Shown piece by piece: positions 45,633 to 57,308 of a stretch of 64,000 bases of DNA. Each line of letters opens with the position of its first letter. Position 1 is the first letter of the stretch. The stretch covers positions 829,148 to 893,147 of the forward strand of contig CAJJDN010000002.1 of assembly GCA_905182985.1 (NCBI GenBank), in the 5' to 3' direction. The notes under the pieces were generated by a model. The model did not search any database. It was given only the letters and a program-made list of their open reading frames with translations, and was not told where the DNA came from. The position numbers were made by a program, and so were the translations under genes. This DNA comes from Paramecium sonneborni. Taxonomy: Eukaryota > Ciliophora > Oligohymenophorea > Peniculida > Parameciidae.

Positions 45633-45969
45633 GCAGTTCTTCATAAAATTTAAAAAACATATTATTATTCTTAATAGAAATAGAATGTACATCTTTAATT
45701 CTCTAGAAAATGGTTCATTTGTTAATACATTTGTTATTCTTCTTTAAACTGTGATCATAATTAATTTGATTCCATACAAATGTTAAAATAAAGATTGTTA
45801 GAAATTAAATTTTATTAATTAATCAAATATAACTAAATGGCTTAAATCATTGTGATTGATCACAATAAATCATCATGATAACAAGATTTATAAGTTTAAT
45901 TTAGTTTTGTTGTTTTTGATTCATTTTATTATTTATATATTGATAATATGTGTTTTATATAATAATTTA
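45633..45969. other. Intergenic region, 337 bp
   Basis: Between SKP1 and the histidine kinase, both on the plus strand. It holds the palindrome described separately. The kinase frame is open back to a TGA near 45859 but has no ATG before 45970. Confidence 0.5.
45849..45866. promoter_or_regulatory. 18-bp palindrome upstream of the histidine kinase
   Basis: attgtgat-tg-atcacaat: two perfect 8-bp inverted arms with a 2-bp centre, ending 103 bp before the kinase ATG and 217 bp after the SKP1 stop. A symmetric site of this size is a candidate for binding by a dimeric regulator, or it could form a small hairpin in RNA. No family of site recognised. Confidence 0.4.
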
Positions 45970-48285
45970 ATGAATTCATGTATTAAAACAATAGGAAGTA
46001 CTAAATTACTTTAAATAATGCTCATTGCTGATAGCTTAGTTATTCACATACAATCCTATTTAATTCCAAACTATAATTATTTGATTCTAGCCTTATCATT
46101 AACATGCTTTCATGCAATCATTTTAACATCTGAACATTTTTTATATGGCAAAAATAAATTAATAAATATACTTTTTAATACATTTAAAGGAGTAGCTCAG
46201 ATAATTGTTCACTATTTACTGGAGTAAAATTGCTTAATATATACTGGAATATAATTAATTTGCATACTCAAATAAGATATTTAACATATTAAATTAGTTT
46301 CATCCATATTTTTTATAACTTAATTATTTTGCGTAGTATTTAGTAAAAAAGATTTTGTAATTGTAGGAGTGATAAGAACAGTATTTAATTATTTTTTGAT
46401 AAATTAAATTTTTAGATTTGAAAGTTAAAATAAATTAATTTAGCTCGAAAACATTCTGAAACATATTTAACATGATGAATTTTGTTTATTGGATAATAAT
46501 TTCAACCCAATTTTTCAATAATAATTTTTCAATTAATTAAAATAAGAACAAGTAATGGGTGTATAAGATTTGTATAATTAGACAAGAATTATTACTCCAA
46601 GGGATAATACCATCAATTTAATTAGAGAAATTGCTTCTAATTATGAAGAAGAAGTTAAATAAACCATACCTCTATAAGAAATTCTTTTCCTCCTTAAAAA
46701 AAGTAAGATTTCTTTAACTAAAAGACTTTGTTATTAGATGAATAATTAACATAACTATAATATCTCAATAGAGAACATAATTTTGGATGATTATAACTCT
46801 ATTATAATGATATCAAAAAGAAAAAAAATTGAGACTAATTAATCAAGCAACTAAATTAATTTTATGATTAAGACTGTTAGAAAGGTATCACATGATATGA
46901 GAAATCCATTGAATGCAATAATTAATATGTAGATGTGTTTAAAAGATTGTATTGATGAAAACTTAGTTTTAAAATATCTTAAACCATCTTTAAATTCCTG
47001 TCATTTATTACTAAATTTAATAAATGATATTTTAGATTCAGCTTAATTTGAAAATAAAAAATTAAAATTAGTTTACAGAAAGTTTAATCTTGAAAAGCTA
47101 ATAAAAAAAACAATTTCAATATTTGATTCGTTAAAGGATAAGAAAGATATCATGATTACATTTAATTATGATTAAAAATTACCAGTCTAGGTAAGCTCTG
47201 ATAAATTTCGAATAAGATAAATAATAATGAATTTGCTAAGTAATGCTATTAAATATACAAAACCAAATGGAAAGGTTTTTATTGATTGTTTCGAAAGTGA
47301 TGAGAGAAAAAATTTCATAAAAATATGTATATAAGACACAGGTTATGGAATAAAACCTGAGAATTTATAATATCTATTCTAAGAATATTCTAAAGTAGAA
47401 GATGATGAAAATTAGAATGTGAATCCTTTTGGAATAGGATTAGGATTAATGATAAGTAATGAATTAGCTAAATTATTATCTAACAATGGCATTCAAGTAT
47501 AATCTTAATTGGGAATAGGCTCAAAATTTTATTTTGAAATAGAAAATAAATAACCTTCAGCTGAAGATATTTCAGAATCATAATTGTCGATTAATCATTA
47601 AGATGGATTGCCAACTTTTGATGTTCATTTCTTTCCAGGAATTAATTCTTAAAAATCTCCTGCAATTTCAATAACACTTCCACAAATAGAGAGCAGTAGA
47701 AAGATTATTTTAAGAAAGTCTTAAAAAACAATTAATATAATGACTAATTCTGTAAATAACCAAACAAAGATTAAGGTAAAAAGTGATGAAAAAAGCTTTT
47801 GTAGAAAGTAGTCATTATACGCTAAAAAAATAGAGACATTAGTTCAAAATTGGTATGATAATACTAATAAAAAACCACCTATTTTAATTGTGGATGATGA
47901 TGAAGTTAATATAATGGTATTACAGTATTTATTGGAATAAATGAATATAAGTTCTGATTCTGCAATGAATGGTATGACCTGTTTATAAAAGTTTGTTGAT
48001 AGATAAAAAGAAGGAGTATCTTATTAATTAATTTTTTTGGATATCAATATGCCAATAATGGATGGATTTGAATTAGCCAAAAAATTGATTTAGATTGATC
48101 CTCTTATTATTCTAATTGCTTGTTCAGGTGATGCATCAAACTAAAATTATTAAGAAAAATGTAAATAATCAGGTATCTTCTGTTATATCCTAAAACCTAT
48201 CTTCAAAAGCAAATTAAAAGAAATACTAATTAAACTATCTGAAGGAATCAAATTTGATAGTTAATAATATTCATATTATTGCTGA
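45970..48285 (+). CDS. Membrane hybrid histidine kinase with receiver domain
   Basis: 771 residues, intronless, ATG 45970 to TGA 48283. The N-terminal ~170 residues contain several hydrophobic helices (YLILALSLTCFHAIIL and others), suggesting membrane insertion. The HisKA H-box reads SHDMRNPL, with phospho-acceptor His308. The ATPase domain has an N-box (IIMNLLSNAIKYT), G1 (IQDTGYGIKPENL) and G2 (FGIGLGLMISNELAKLL). The C-terminal receiver has the acidic cluster DDDE (642-645), phospho-acceptor Asp691 in LDINMPIMDG, the switch serine in ACSG and the conserved Lys742 in LKPI. All catalytic residues are intact, so an active sensor relaying phosphate His to Asp is expected. The ligand is unknown. 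No output domain is seen. Confidence 0.96.
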
Positions 48286-48304
48286 TTATAATATTTTATA
48301 TATA

Positions 48305-49843
48305 ATGTTGGCCAAATAAATATTCTTAGCAAAGGCATAAAGTAAACCATAATAGACAGGAAAGATTGAATTTCCCACTCTTTTGGATTTAGCAATAGAG
48401 TAAGTGGCATTAAATTTTGATCTTTATTCATAATTGCCTGGGATTCCAGAAAAAATAAAGCATTAAGTATTCCAACTAAATAATAATTAGATTATATCTA
48501 AAGCACCTAAAACTTTACCTGTAACAATCACTTACAATAGTATAGAAGATGAGAATTATTGGAAATAGGCATGTGAAACTAAATGGAAAGGTACTCATAG
48601 AACAATAAATATATGCAAACATAGTTACAGTTATAAAATTGCTTATATGGAAAATTTCTTAGAAGAATATATCAAATCTATAAAAGTAATAGTTGAATTG
48701 AAAAATAGAGCTTAGAAACCTAATAAGAAAAGGATGAATTATAAGCAATATTAAAGGCAGTGAATAATTGGGTTTTTTCCCTCAATATTTCTTAAACCTA
48801 ATGCAATATTGACATAGGATTTTTATGTTAATATTTGCCTTGTTTGTAAAATTTGACAGTTATATATGGAGTTAAAGTTCATATTATTAAATATTCAATT
48901 TTAGACAACTGGAATTGATTAAACAAGAAAAGAGATCTTAGGAATGAAACTTAGTCAAGCAGCAGAATTAGGAGAAGCAATCTCTAAACATTGTAGAAAT
49001 CTTGTATCTATTTTATCATTTATATTAGTAATCCTTATCTTTACCTTCTAATTTAATTGATGATGATTTATTGAGATTATTAATGACAGGTATAAATCTT
49101 GATATTTCTATTATTGAATTAAACCTTTCTCATAATAAAATCGGAGATTAAGGGTATATAATTCTATATTATTATATCTAAGGGTTATAAGAATTGCTAA
49201 GTATTTAATGAGATCAGAAATCCTTCTCAAATTAGACTTATCTAATAATGCTATTGGATTAGTTGGATCTAAAAATTTAGCATATGCTCTTCTGTTCAAT
49301 AAATCTCTTGAACATTTAAATTTATCATTAAATTCTTTTAATGATATTGCTGGAGCCAATTTCTTCAGTAAACTTAGTTAAAATAAGAGCATTCAGCATC
49401 TAAACTTATCTGCAAATTAATTAGGCAGTTTAACCGCTGAAATGTTAGAAGTATATTTATCAGATTCATCTTGCACTTTATAATCCTTAAATATTAGCAA
49501 TAATAACTTTAGTGAAAATAATGACAATAAAGATAAAAATATATTTGAAAAACTCAAAACTGGTTTAACAAAAAATACTAGTTTAAATCATTTTGATATT
49601 TCTCATTCTAAATTTAAAAGAAGTAATATTTTTACTTTTATTAAGTTAATGCTGAAAAGGAATTATAGGATATAATTGTTCAAAGTAGATTAAAATAGAA
49701 AAAAATCCCATTCATTTCAAAAGAAGAATTCGAATAGTAATAAGCTCAGAATAAATTAAGTATTTAAATCTAATATTTTAGAAAAAGAAAAGCTAGAAAA
49801 AACAAAAACTAAATAAGTAGAAGAAGTTATCTCCCCCTAATGA
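48305..49843 (+). CDS. DRC5/TCTE1-like leucine-rich-repeat protein of the nexin-dynein regulatory complex
   Basis: 462 residues, six introns (23, 28, 25, 29, 23 and 22 nt at 48686, 48877, 49004, 49154, 49623 and 49760); exon sum 1389 nt. The N-terminal half follows the TCTE1 pattern: PTLLDLAIEQVALNF, LPGIPEKIKHQVFQL, ENYWKQACETKWKG and YMENFLEEYI. LRRs follow: IIELNLSHNKIGDQG, LLKLDLSNNAIGLVG, LEHLNLSLNSFNDIAG, IQHLNLSANQLGS and LQSLNISNNNFSE. DRC5 is a ciliary axoneme component that regulates dynein through the N-DRC. The C terminus is a basic/Gln-rich coil (QDIIVQSRLKQKKIPF). Just 19 bp separate it from the kinase stop. Confidence 0.88.
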
Positions 49844-50358
49844 TATAAATGCATAAATATAAAATAAATCAATAAATTATTATTATCCTAACTTTAATTA
49901 AATATTATTTTCTTAGTAATTAAAAATTGATAGATTACACTATCTAGTTATATAATCAAAAATTTTACAATAAATTTTTAACAAAAAATAAATTAATTCT
50001 TTGATCTTTATCTAAAAATTCATATATTCTAAAACTAATATTATATTTATATTATTTTTAAAATATTTCTGTTTTTATATTTGCTCTCAAGTATTAATTC
50101 ATAATGTCCTTTTAGTAATAAAATTTGAATTTAACTAATGGTAACTTCTTTATGGCTTTTTGCTTTATTCAAAATAATTTAATCGTAATAGTATCTACAT
50201 CAAGATGTTTGCATATAAATTATAAATAATTTTTCCTCTGAATGTTTATTTTTTTAAAATCTAAATAAAATTTGAAGTGTTAACTAGAATATTTTAGTAT
50301 AAATGATTTATTATTAAATTTTATTGAAGATTATTTCTTATCTAAAGATTTTATAAAA
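49844..50358. other. Intergenic region, 515 bp
   Basis: Convergent gap between the DRC5-like gene and the small minus-strand gene. No coding-like frame seen. Confidence 0.5.
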
Positions 50359-50788
50359 TCATTATTCTATTTGAGCATTTACATATTTTAATTAAATGTA
50401 ATATAAATCTTGATCTAGTTTATTTATCATTTCTGTTTATAAAGAAAAATTATTCTTGAAATCATTTAAATCTATATTCTTATCAATAGAGGTTTTAGTT
50501 AAAGAACAATCTACAATATTTGCTTTAAGGATTTCTTAAAAAATAAATCTTTTTCATCTTATTTTACTAATCATTAAGAAGAATAGCTATTTTTTTTTCT
50601 TTTTATATAATTATATGAAATGATGCTATTTTTCAAACTTTTTTGTGATATCTCTTAATAAAAATGATAAAAAGGAGCTAACAATGATATCATGGTATCT
50701 TTATAAAGTATTCTACATTTTTAAATCTATATAATTACAGATAGATTTAGAACCATCAAATATTTATTCTTTCGCTCATAGATTTCAT
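50359..50788 (-). CDS. Unresolved small minus-strand gene
   Basis: The 3' part is a good frame ending in TGA at 50359: KANIVDCSLTKTSIDKNIDL then LQTEMINKLDQDLYYIQLKY. A candidate start is the ATG complementary to 50786-50788 (MKSMSERIN). The exons between could be joined only tentatively. No family recognised. Head-to-head with the gene at 50876. Confidence 0.42.
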
Positions 50789-50875
50789 TATTTTTTTTTT
50801 AATTAATTTCTTCAATGCGTTAACAAGAAATTGAATCCACTTTTTGTTAAGAGAATAAGTTTAAGAATAAAAAAA

Positions 50876-53800
50876 ATGAAAATAGCTTAAATAGAATAAC
50901 AATAGAACAGATTCCAAATGTATTATTGTTTAATTGATTTTATTTAGAAAGATTTAACAAATTGCAATTGCTAACTTTCCAGAGATCTTAAATCAAAAAA
51001 ATGTTAAAGAATTTCAAAATGTAAATATTAATTGCCAAATGAATTAAACTAAATACCTGAAATTACCTTATTTTAAAGTTTTAATGAAATAAGCAATGGT
51101 GATCCAAGTATTGAAGCTTTTGCATATAAAAAATTAATCAAATGCATTAGAGATTATAATTAAATCAAAGATTAAAATGAAGAATTCAGGCTGAAACTAA
51201 AAATAATCAATAAAAGTCAAGATTTATTAATTTAAGATCAATATTATGAAACATTAAATGAAAATTATCCGAAAATTGCAGCAGAATTACAACAATCTCA
51301 ATATAATTATAAGAATGATCATTAAATGAAAATTTTGATTTTTCTATAAGATTAATTAGATTAAGTAAAATTTGTTAAATAAATTAGATTCTGGATGGAG
51401 ATGAAACTTTTTTTTTTTTTTTTTTGAATTAAGGAATTGATTTCTCAATATAGAAATCTATTTAATTTTTATAGAGAGCAAACTAAAGGGAAATAGAGAG
51501 TCATTATTAATAATCATAGGGTAGTACAAGTATATTTAAAATAAAGAGTGATTCTTATAAAATAAGTTTAATCTCTATTCAAAAAAATAAATTAGATTTT
51601 GAACCTTTGAAAAAAGATAACCTATAATTTTTAACTTTTTATTTTAATGAACAAAACTTTGAAACATAAAAAAATCTAAATACAAGCAATGTTAGTTACA
51701 ATATTCCTGTTGATAATTCATTAGAATCAATAAGAGTTGCTTTAAAGTTTTTTGCAAAAGAAAAACTTAAAGAATTTTAGCCAAACGTAATAATTTTTTT
51801 TTTTGAAATTTCTAATAATAAAATCAAAGATCCTTAAGTTTTTTATGAATTAATTAAATCATTTCATAAAATATCTTAAGGAAAATTAATAATAATACCT
51901 AAAATTGATCCATAAATTTTTTCTAATAGAAATGATGCAATTTAATAGTATATTAATTGTACAAATTATTGTTTTTTGGGATGTTTAAAAAATTTGCAAA
52001 CACACAAGTTAGATTAAAATAGTATCATAAAATATTATGAAAAATTATATCCTTATTTTGTTGAAAAAAATATGGCTTAAAGAAAAGAATTCTATATAAG
52101 AGAATTGAAAACACTTTAAATTTAAAGACCAATAGTTAATTTAAAATAATCTAAATAAACTTTGTCTAGAGAATTTCCACTTATTGATAAAGATGGAACT
52201 GTTGTTCTTTTAGATATTGAGTAAGATTTTGACATAAATTAAAATTAATATTTTGTAGAGTATAACTAAAATTAAAATCAAGAATATGATGGATTTATAA
52301 TATTGATTGAAAGCAACAGGATTTAAGTGATTTATTTTGGTGAAAAAAAAATAGTATAAACTTAAAATTCATAAAATTTAAATAATTAAAAATATTAAAT
52401 CGTGAATAGAAAGCAATTTACTTTACCTTAAAATTTAAATGGTGTATATTTTTTTGATACCGAATAGAATATTTTAATATATTTCTTTGGTTTCTCTGAG
52501 AATTAAGAATTTAACAGTGATATTCAATTTCTGGAAATATAAAATTATTAGCCAATATGGGAAATTGTTAAATTTTAAAATTGTAATAAGAAAAAGGAGG
52601 ATGGTTTTTATTAAGATTTCTAATAGATAATTAAAATAATCAGTGCAAGATAATAATTCTCAGTCACGAAAAATAAAATTGATGGATTTAGTTGTTAAGA
52701 GAAGAATTCTTATGTTTGCATTGGAGGGATCTATAATGATGAAAAATACAATTATGGTTGTATTATATAGGAAATAGTTATTGCATTTAAATAAAAAGTT
52801 TATTCTACTAAAATTGTGGAAAAATCAAAAATTGATAAATTTTTTAAAGAATGTCCAAATCCCTTGTTAATTAGAATGAATGATGCATTTGTTCTATATT
52901 TTGAAAAAAATGGAAATTTTAATATTAACAATATAAATCCCTCTATAACAAAATTATGTTTTTGGAAATCAAGGTAACATTTAATTCAAACTATTAAAAT
53001 CAATTTTAAAGATACTCAATCTTAACATTCCTTTTTATAACTCCATTAATAATTTTCTTCTCATTAATAAAATATTAGATTATGTCAAATTAATTAATAA
53101 GTCGAAAATATATTTAATTTTAGAATATTAATAGAGGATAAAACAATTTAAAAATAGCCCAATTTTTCTGAAAAAAAATTTATCCTTAGAAAATTCTCTG
53201 TTATTACAATCTCCATTTTTTCTTTAAAAAATGAAATAATTATTGATTGCAAATAATTTTAAGTCAATTTTCATCCTTTATTAAAAACTATTCAGGATTA
53301 TTAAGCTGAGGAAAAATAAGAATTATTTTAAAATGTAAAAATTTTGAAAAATTTAGTTAGTAGAAAATTTAAAAAATACATTTATTTTCCATTATAATGA
53401 ATATGATCATTAATATATTTTATGTTATGTGGATTAGACCAAAAAAGTAGAGTTTAAAAGATTTGTCTTCTATGATTCAAAAACTTAAGAAAATGATGAC
53501 TTTAGAGATTACTAAGAAATTGTATATTATGATTGGGCATTCTCTAAGTTATATATAACAAGAAAATAAATTACATTTACTGAATGCAATTTAATTATAT
53601 ATGAATGGTAATAAAATAAATTTATATTTAGCTACAATATTAATTTTTAAGATGTAAAAGATTCTTCAGATGACATTTTACACTAAGTTCCAATTCAATA
53701 AATATATAAAATATAAGATTTCAAAACTTCTTATCAATTGATTGGGTTTCATGTTGAAATAAAAGAAAATGAGAGTTTTGAAGGAATTATCTTAACTAAT

Positions 53801-54352
53801 AAAAATTAGTATTAAATAATTAATCAAAAAAAAAAAATTAACCATACTTAAAAAAAACATAATTAACCATTAAATCTAAATCCATAATAAAAATTTGTAT
53901 TTCTTAAATACAAGTAGTCATATTACCTTTTTTATAAAAGATTGTAATTTTAATAAGCAAGTGTTAATAAGGTCTCTCAAAATATCATAGAAATTAAATA
54001 TTTGTTTTTAGATTCAAATTTTTAATTTATAACTGGAAATACTCTTTTATATCCATTAGATGAACCTTTATCAATTTTAGGGTCTTAAGATGGTACAATA
54101 AATAAAATCAAATCATAAGAGAATTTAATTGAAATACAAATTTTGATAAACTAGAATCATGTTATTTTCAAAACATAAATCTTTTGCCAAATTAATTAAG
54201 AAACAAACCAATTAGATTAGCTTAATTTGAGTTCATAAATAACTTCAAAGCATGAAGGATTCACTATGTTTCCTTTAATCTAATCAAACAAAAAATAGGG
54301 AGATTATATAGTTAAATAATCTAGGGATCATTCAGAATTTTGTAGCGAATGA
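50876..54352 (+). CDS. Large hypothetical protein (1143 residues) with an 18-T homopolymer
   Basis: ATG 50876 to TGA 54350 with two introns (23 nt from 51365, 22 nt from 53327); exon sum 3432 nt. The N-terminal region is helical (IEAFAYKKLIKCIRDYNQIK). Just after the first intron a run of 18 T at 51408-51425 encodes consecutive phenylalanines. The rest is beta/alpha mixed and Ile/Asn/Gln-rich, with phrases such as YGFIILIESNRIQVIYFGEK-like strands and GFSCQEKNSYVCIGGIYNDE, suggesting a large repeat or propeller-type fold. No family recognised. It ends CSE. Divergent from the small gene upstream, convergent with PIG-Q. Confidence 0.68.
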
Positions 54353-54454
54353 ATGATTTCAATTACACTTATTATAATTAAGTCTATTAGAGTGAACTAA
54401 ATTTTATGAGGTTTATAAAATTAATTTATTTTACTCTATTAATTTTTCCCAAAT

Positions 54455-56382
54455 TCATTTATATAGGTTATAAAAAATAATAATATGAAAGAAAAGATTT
54501 GTAAATTATGTTTTATTAAAAATAATCATAATTGTACTAAATGGTCTACATTGTGCTTTATTTATTTTATCGGCATTTTTTGTGTTTTTGATTTGATCAT
54601 AATATCCTAACCAACAAAAATTGATTTTATGATCTAAGCTATATTAAATTATTGATTAAGAGTAAACAATTCTAATATATAAATATTAATTACTATTTAA
54701 TTTTATAACTTGTGTAATTTTCACTTTCTTATAAATCATTTTTATTATCACTGTTGTATTTTAAATTTATTAAATATTCATTTCCAAAATTTAAGGTATA
54801 TTGTGTAAGTATAAATAAGAACACAATAAAAAAAGTGGAAATTTACTAAATATCCTTTAAAAGCTAATTAAAGATAATTTAACTAAATAAATAAAAATTA
54901 CTATTAATAAAAACCAAAAATAGTATAATGATACTGTTGGTATCATCATAAGTAAAAAGAATCCTAAAAACATAGAAATTATTTTTTAATCCCATGAAAA
55001 AGGATGATCTTCTATTTTATTCCTATATTTATTAATGGATTTATTTTAGGTTATTCGATAAAAACAGATTATCATTCCCCATAATTATCTATATATAACC
55101 ATCCATAATTTGTAAATGTAATACACATGAATAGTACACAAAGAGATGATATCGATAGCCAGAGACAATTCAAAATTTAATCCGAAAAGTCCAAATATCA
55201 TAACAGCTCTTAAGAGAATATTTTCATATGGGGTAATAAATGTAGTTATATGATTCCAAAGTAAAATGATTTACATTATCATTTATCCTAAAACATAATT
55301 TAAAGGTTTATTAGTTTTAAGTCCTGCAGGAAAACCCATCAACCACTCTACTTCTTTAGATAATACTTCAATATGGATACTTGATCCATATTTATGTAAA
55401 AAGTCTCTTAATTAAGTTACATTATAATAAAGTATCAATAAACTTAAAACACCAAATAAAATATCAAGAAAAACAAAAAAAATTCCTGAAAATAATTTAT
55501 GATAATTATATTTTAAATTAGATGTAAATAAAGGCTAATTTTTTGATACTAATTCTCCTGCTTATTCATTCCATTAATTGAATAAGTTATACTTAAAATT
55601 CACTTATTTCATTGTGTAAGATAAGAAACCAAAATCTTATAGATTCTTACCCATAATTTTAAATTCCATAATTTTAATTAAAAAATGAAATACAATATTC
55701 TAAAAATAAGTAATTTTAAGAATAATTTTCAATAATGTATTAATATTTTGGTTTTTAAGATAACAATAATAATAGTTAGTCTCTGAATGAGGTATATTAT
55801 TAATATATTTATAAAATTCTCTTAAAATATGTTACCTCCAATTAATATGTATTAATGAATAATCCAATTCGTTTAACTTGTCTTTATCACAAATTTTAGT
55901 AATCTCTTCTTAATGATTTTAGTCAAATGCTATCAAAGGGTTAATTGTTAAAATTGATTTATGATTAGGATCCAAAAAATTATCTATTTCATTTGAAATG
56001 ATCTAATTTTATATTAGTTTATCATAATAAACTATTGTACACTTTGTTTAATATTTATAGCCACATATCATCAACTCTTCTAATTTATTATTTTTTAACC
56101 ACAACCAAGTTTCTCTAAATTATTAATCACTTTTTTTTCCAACTATTCCTAATACTTATAGCTTAGTCTAAACTGATAAATATTTAAATTTACTCCACAA
56201 ATTAGTTAAATTCTATCTTGTTTATCCCAATTGTTTAATATGTTTTCTAATTCTTCAATGCTTTTATTATTTATAATTTGTAATATAGTAAAATTAAATC
56301 CTCTTGTGTTGAATCCAATAATGTATCCTTCTTCATTTTATTAATCAGAGGGGAAAAATATTTGGGTACAATCTGTAGACAT
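54455..56382 (-). CDS. PIG-Q/GPI1 subunit of the GPI-GlcNAc transferase
   Basis: 633 residues from ATG (complement of 56380-56382) to TGA at 54455, one 26-nt intron; exon sum 1902 nt. PIG-Q/Gpi1 belongs to the ER complex that adds GlcNAc to phosphatidylinositol, the first step of GPI-anchor synthesis. The conserved multi-pass core is clear: FSGIFFVFLDILFGVLSLL, WLMGFPAGLKTNKPLNYVLG, LLWNHITTFITPYENILLRA, SLAIDIISLCTIHVYYIYKL, DHPFSWDQKIISMFLG and MMIPTVSLYYFWFL. The N-terminal half is soluble (TDCTQIFFPSDQQNEEGYII). The last ~100 residues read less like the family and could be an artefact of a missed splice or 3' UTR readthrough. GPI-anchored surface antigens are major ciliate products. Confidence 0.9.
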
Positions 56383-56405
56383 TTAATAAATATATATATT
56401 TATAC

Positions 56406-56861
56406 TCAAATTTCTTAACTATTTACTTAAGTTGGCGTTACTAACTCCTCTAAATTATGTTCAGATTATTAGAAATTAAAACCTCCTTATTCTCTCATAT
56501 TTATAGATTATTATTAATCAGTCCCTGATGAATTTTTATCATTTTCATTATCACTATCATCATTAAACTAAAATGCTATTTCAGCAATTAACTATTTTTC
56601 TTTTTTTTGTTTGTTTTTTCTATTTGGAGTATTGGACTATTTAAGTGTTTTTATTTAACCTTATTACTTTTCTATTTGAGATTAATGAGAATCTGGTATA
56701 GCTTCTTGGTCAGCTAAATCAATATGCTAATTCCTTTAAATTGCTTCTGGACTTTTAATTTAGACTTATTATTTTTTGTTACAAAACAATTTTATCAAAA
56801 TTATTCCTATCAAAGTCAAAAACAATATGAGTCCAACTAAAATTAAAATAGTTAATGCCAT
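56406..56861 (-). CDS. Small single-pass membrane protein, hypothetical
   Basis: 151 residues from ATG (complement of 56859-56861) to TGA at 56406, intronless. It opens with one long hydrophobic helix (MALTILILVGLILFLTLIGI, then ILIKLFC), followed by a polar Gln/Lys/Asp-rich tail with FNDDSDNENDKNSSG. Looks like a signal-anchored type of protein. Only 23 bp upstream of PIG-Q on the same strand, so the two may share control. Confidence 0.66.
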
Positions 56862-57308
56862 AATTTTATTATAAATCAAATGATTAACAGTTTATAATTT
56901 TTTATATCTCTTAGACAATTAAAAAACCTAAATTGTGCTTTTAATATTTGTTTGGCTTATTTATGTTGTTGTTAATCTAAAGAATTTGATAATTTCAATT
57001 TCATAATTTGCTAACTTTTCTTAAAATAAAAATTAAGTCCATTTTTTACTTGTAAAATATAATCAAAAAATATTCATTAATAATTAAAAGTGATTAAGAT
57101 TATTTCTAATTCAATGAATATAATACTTTTTCAATAATAAACTAAAATTTAGAAAATAACTTCATAAATTATATTAAATTATATATTTATGATGATAAAT
57201 CTTTTATATTCTATTTATTAGTTAAAGTTAACATATTGCAAATCATATAATCTAGGAAAATCAAACATTATAATAAAAATTAAAATATATAATTAATATT
57301 AAGTTTAT
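56862..57308. other. Divergent intergenic region, 447 bp
   Basis: Between the small membrane-protein gene (minus) and the giant coiled-coil gene (plus). A+T-rich; no convincing frame. Confidence 0.5.

Noticed and set aside
49111..49359. 82-residue minus-strand ORF
   Set aside because: Antisense of the leucine-rich repeats of the DRC5-like gene.
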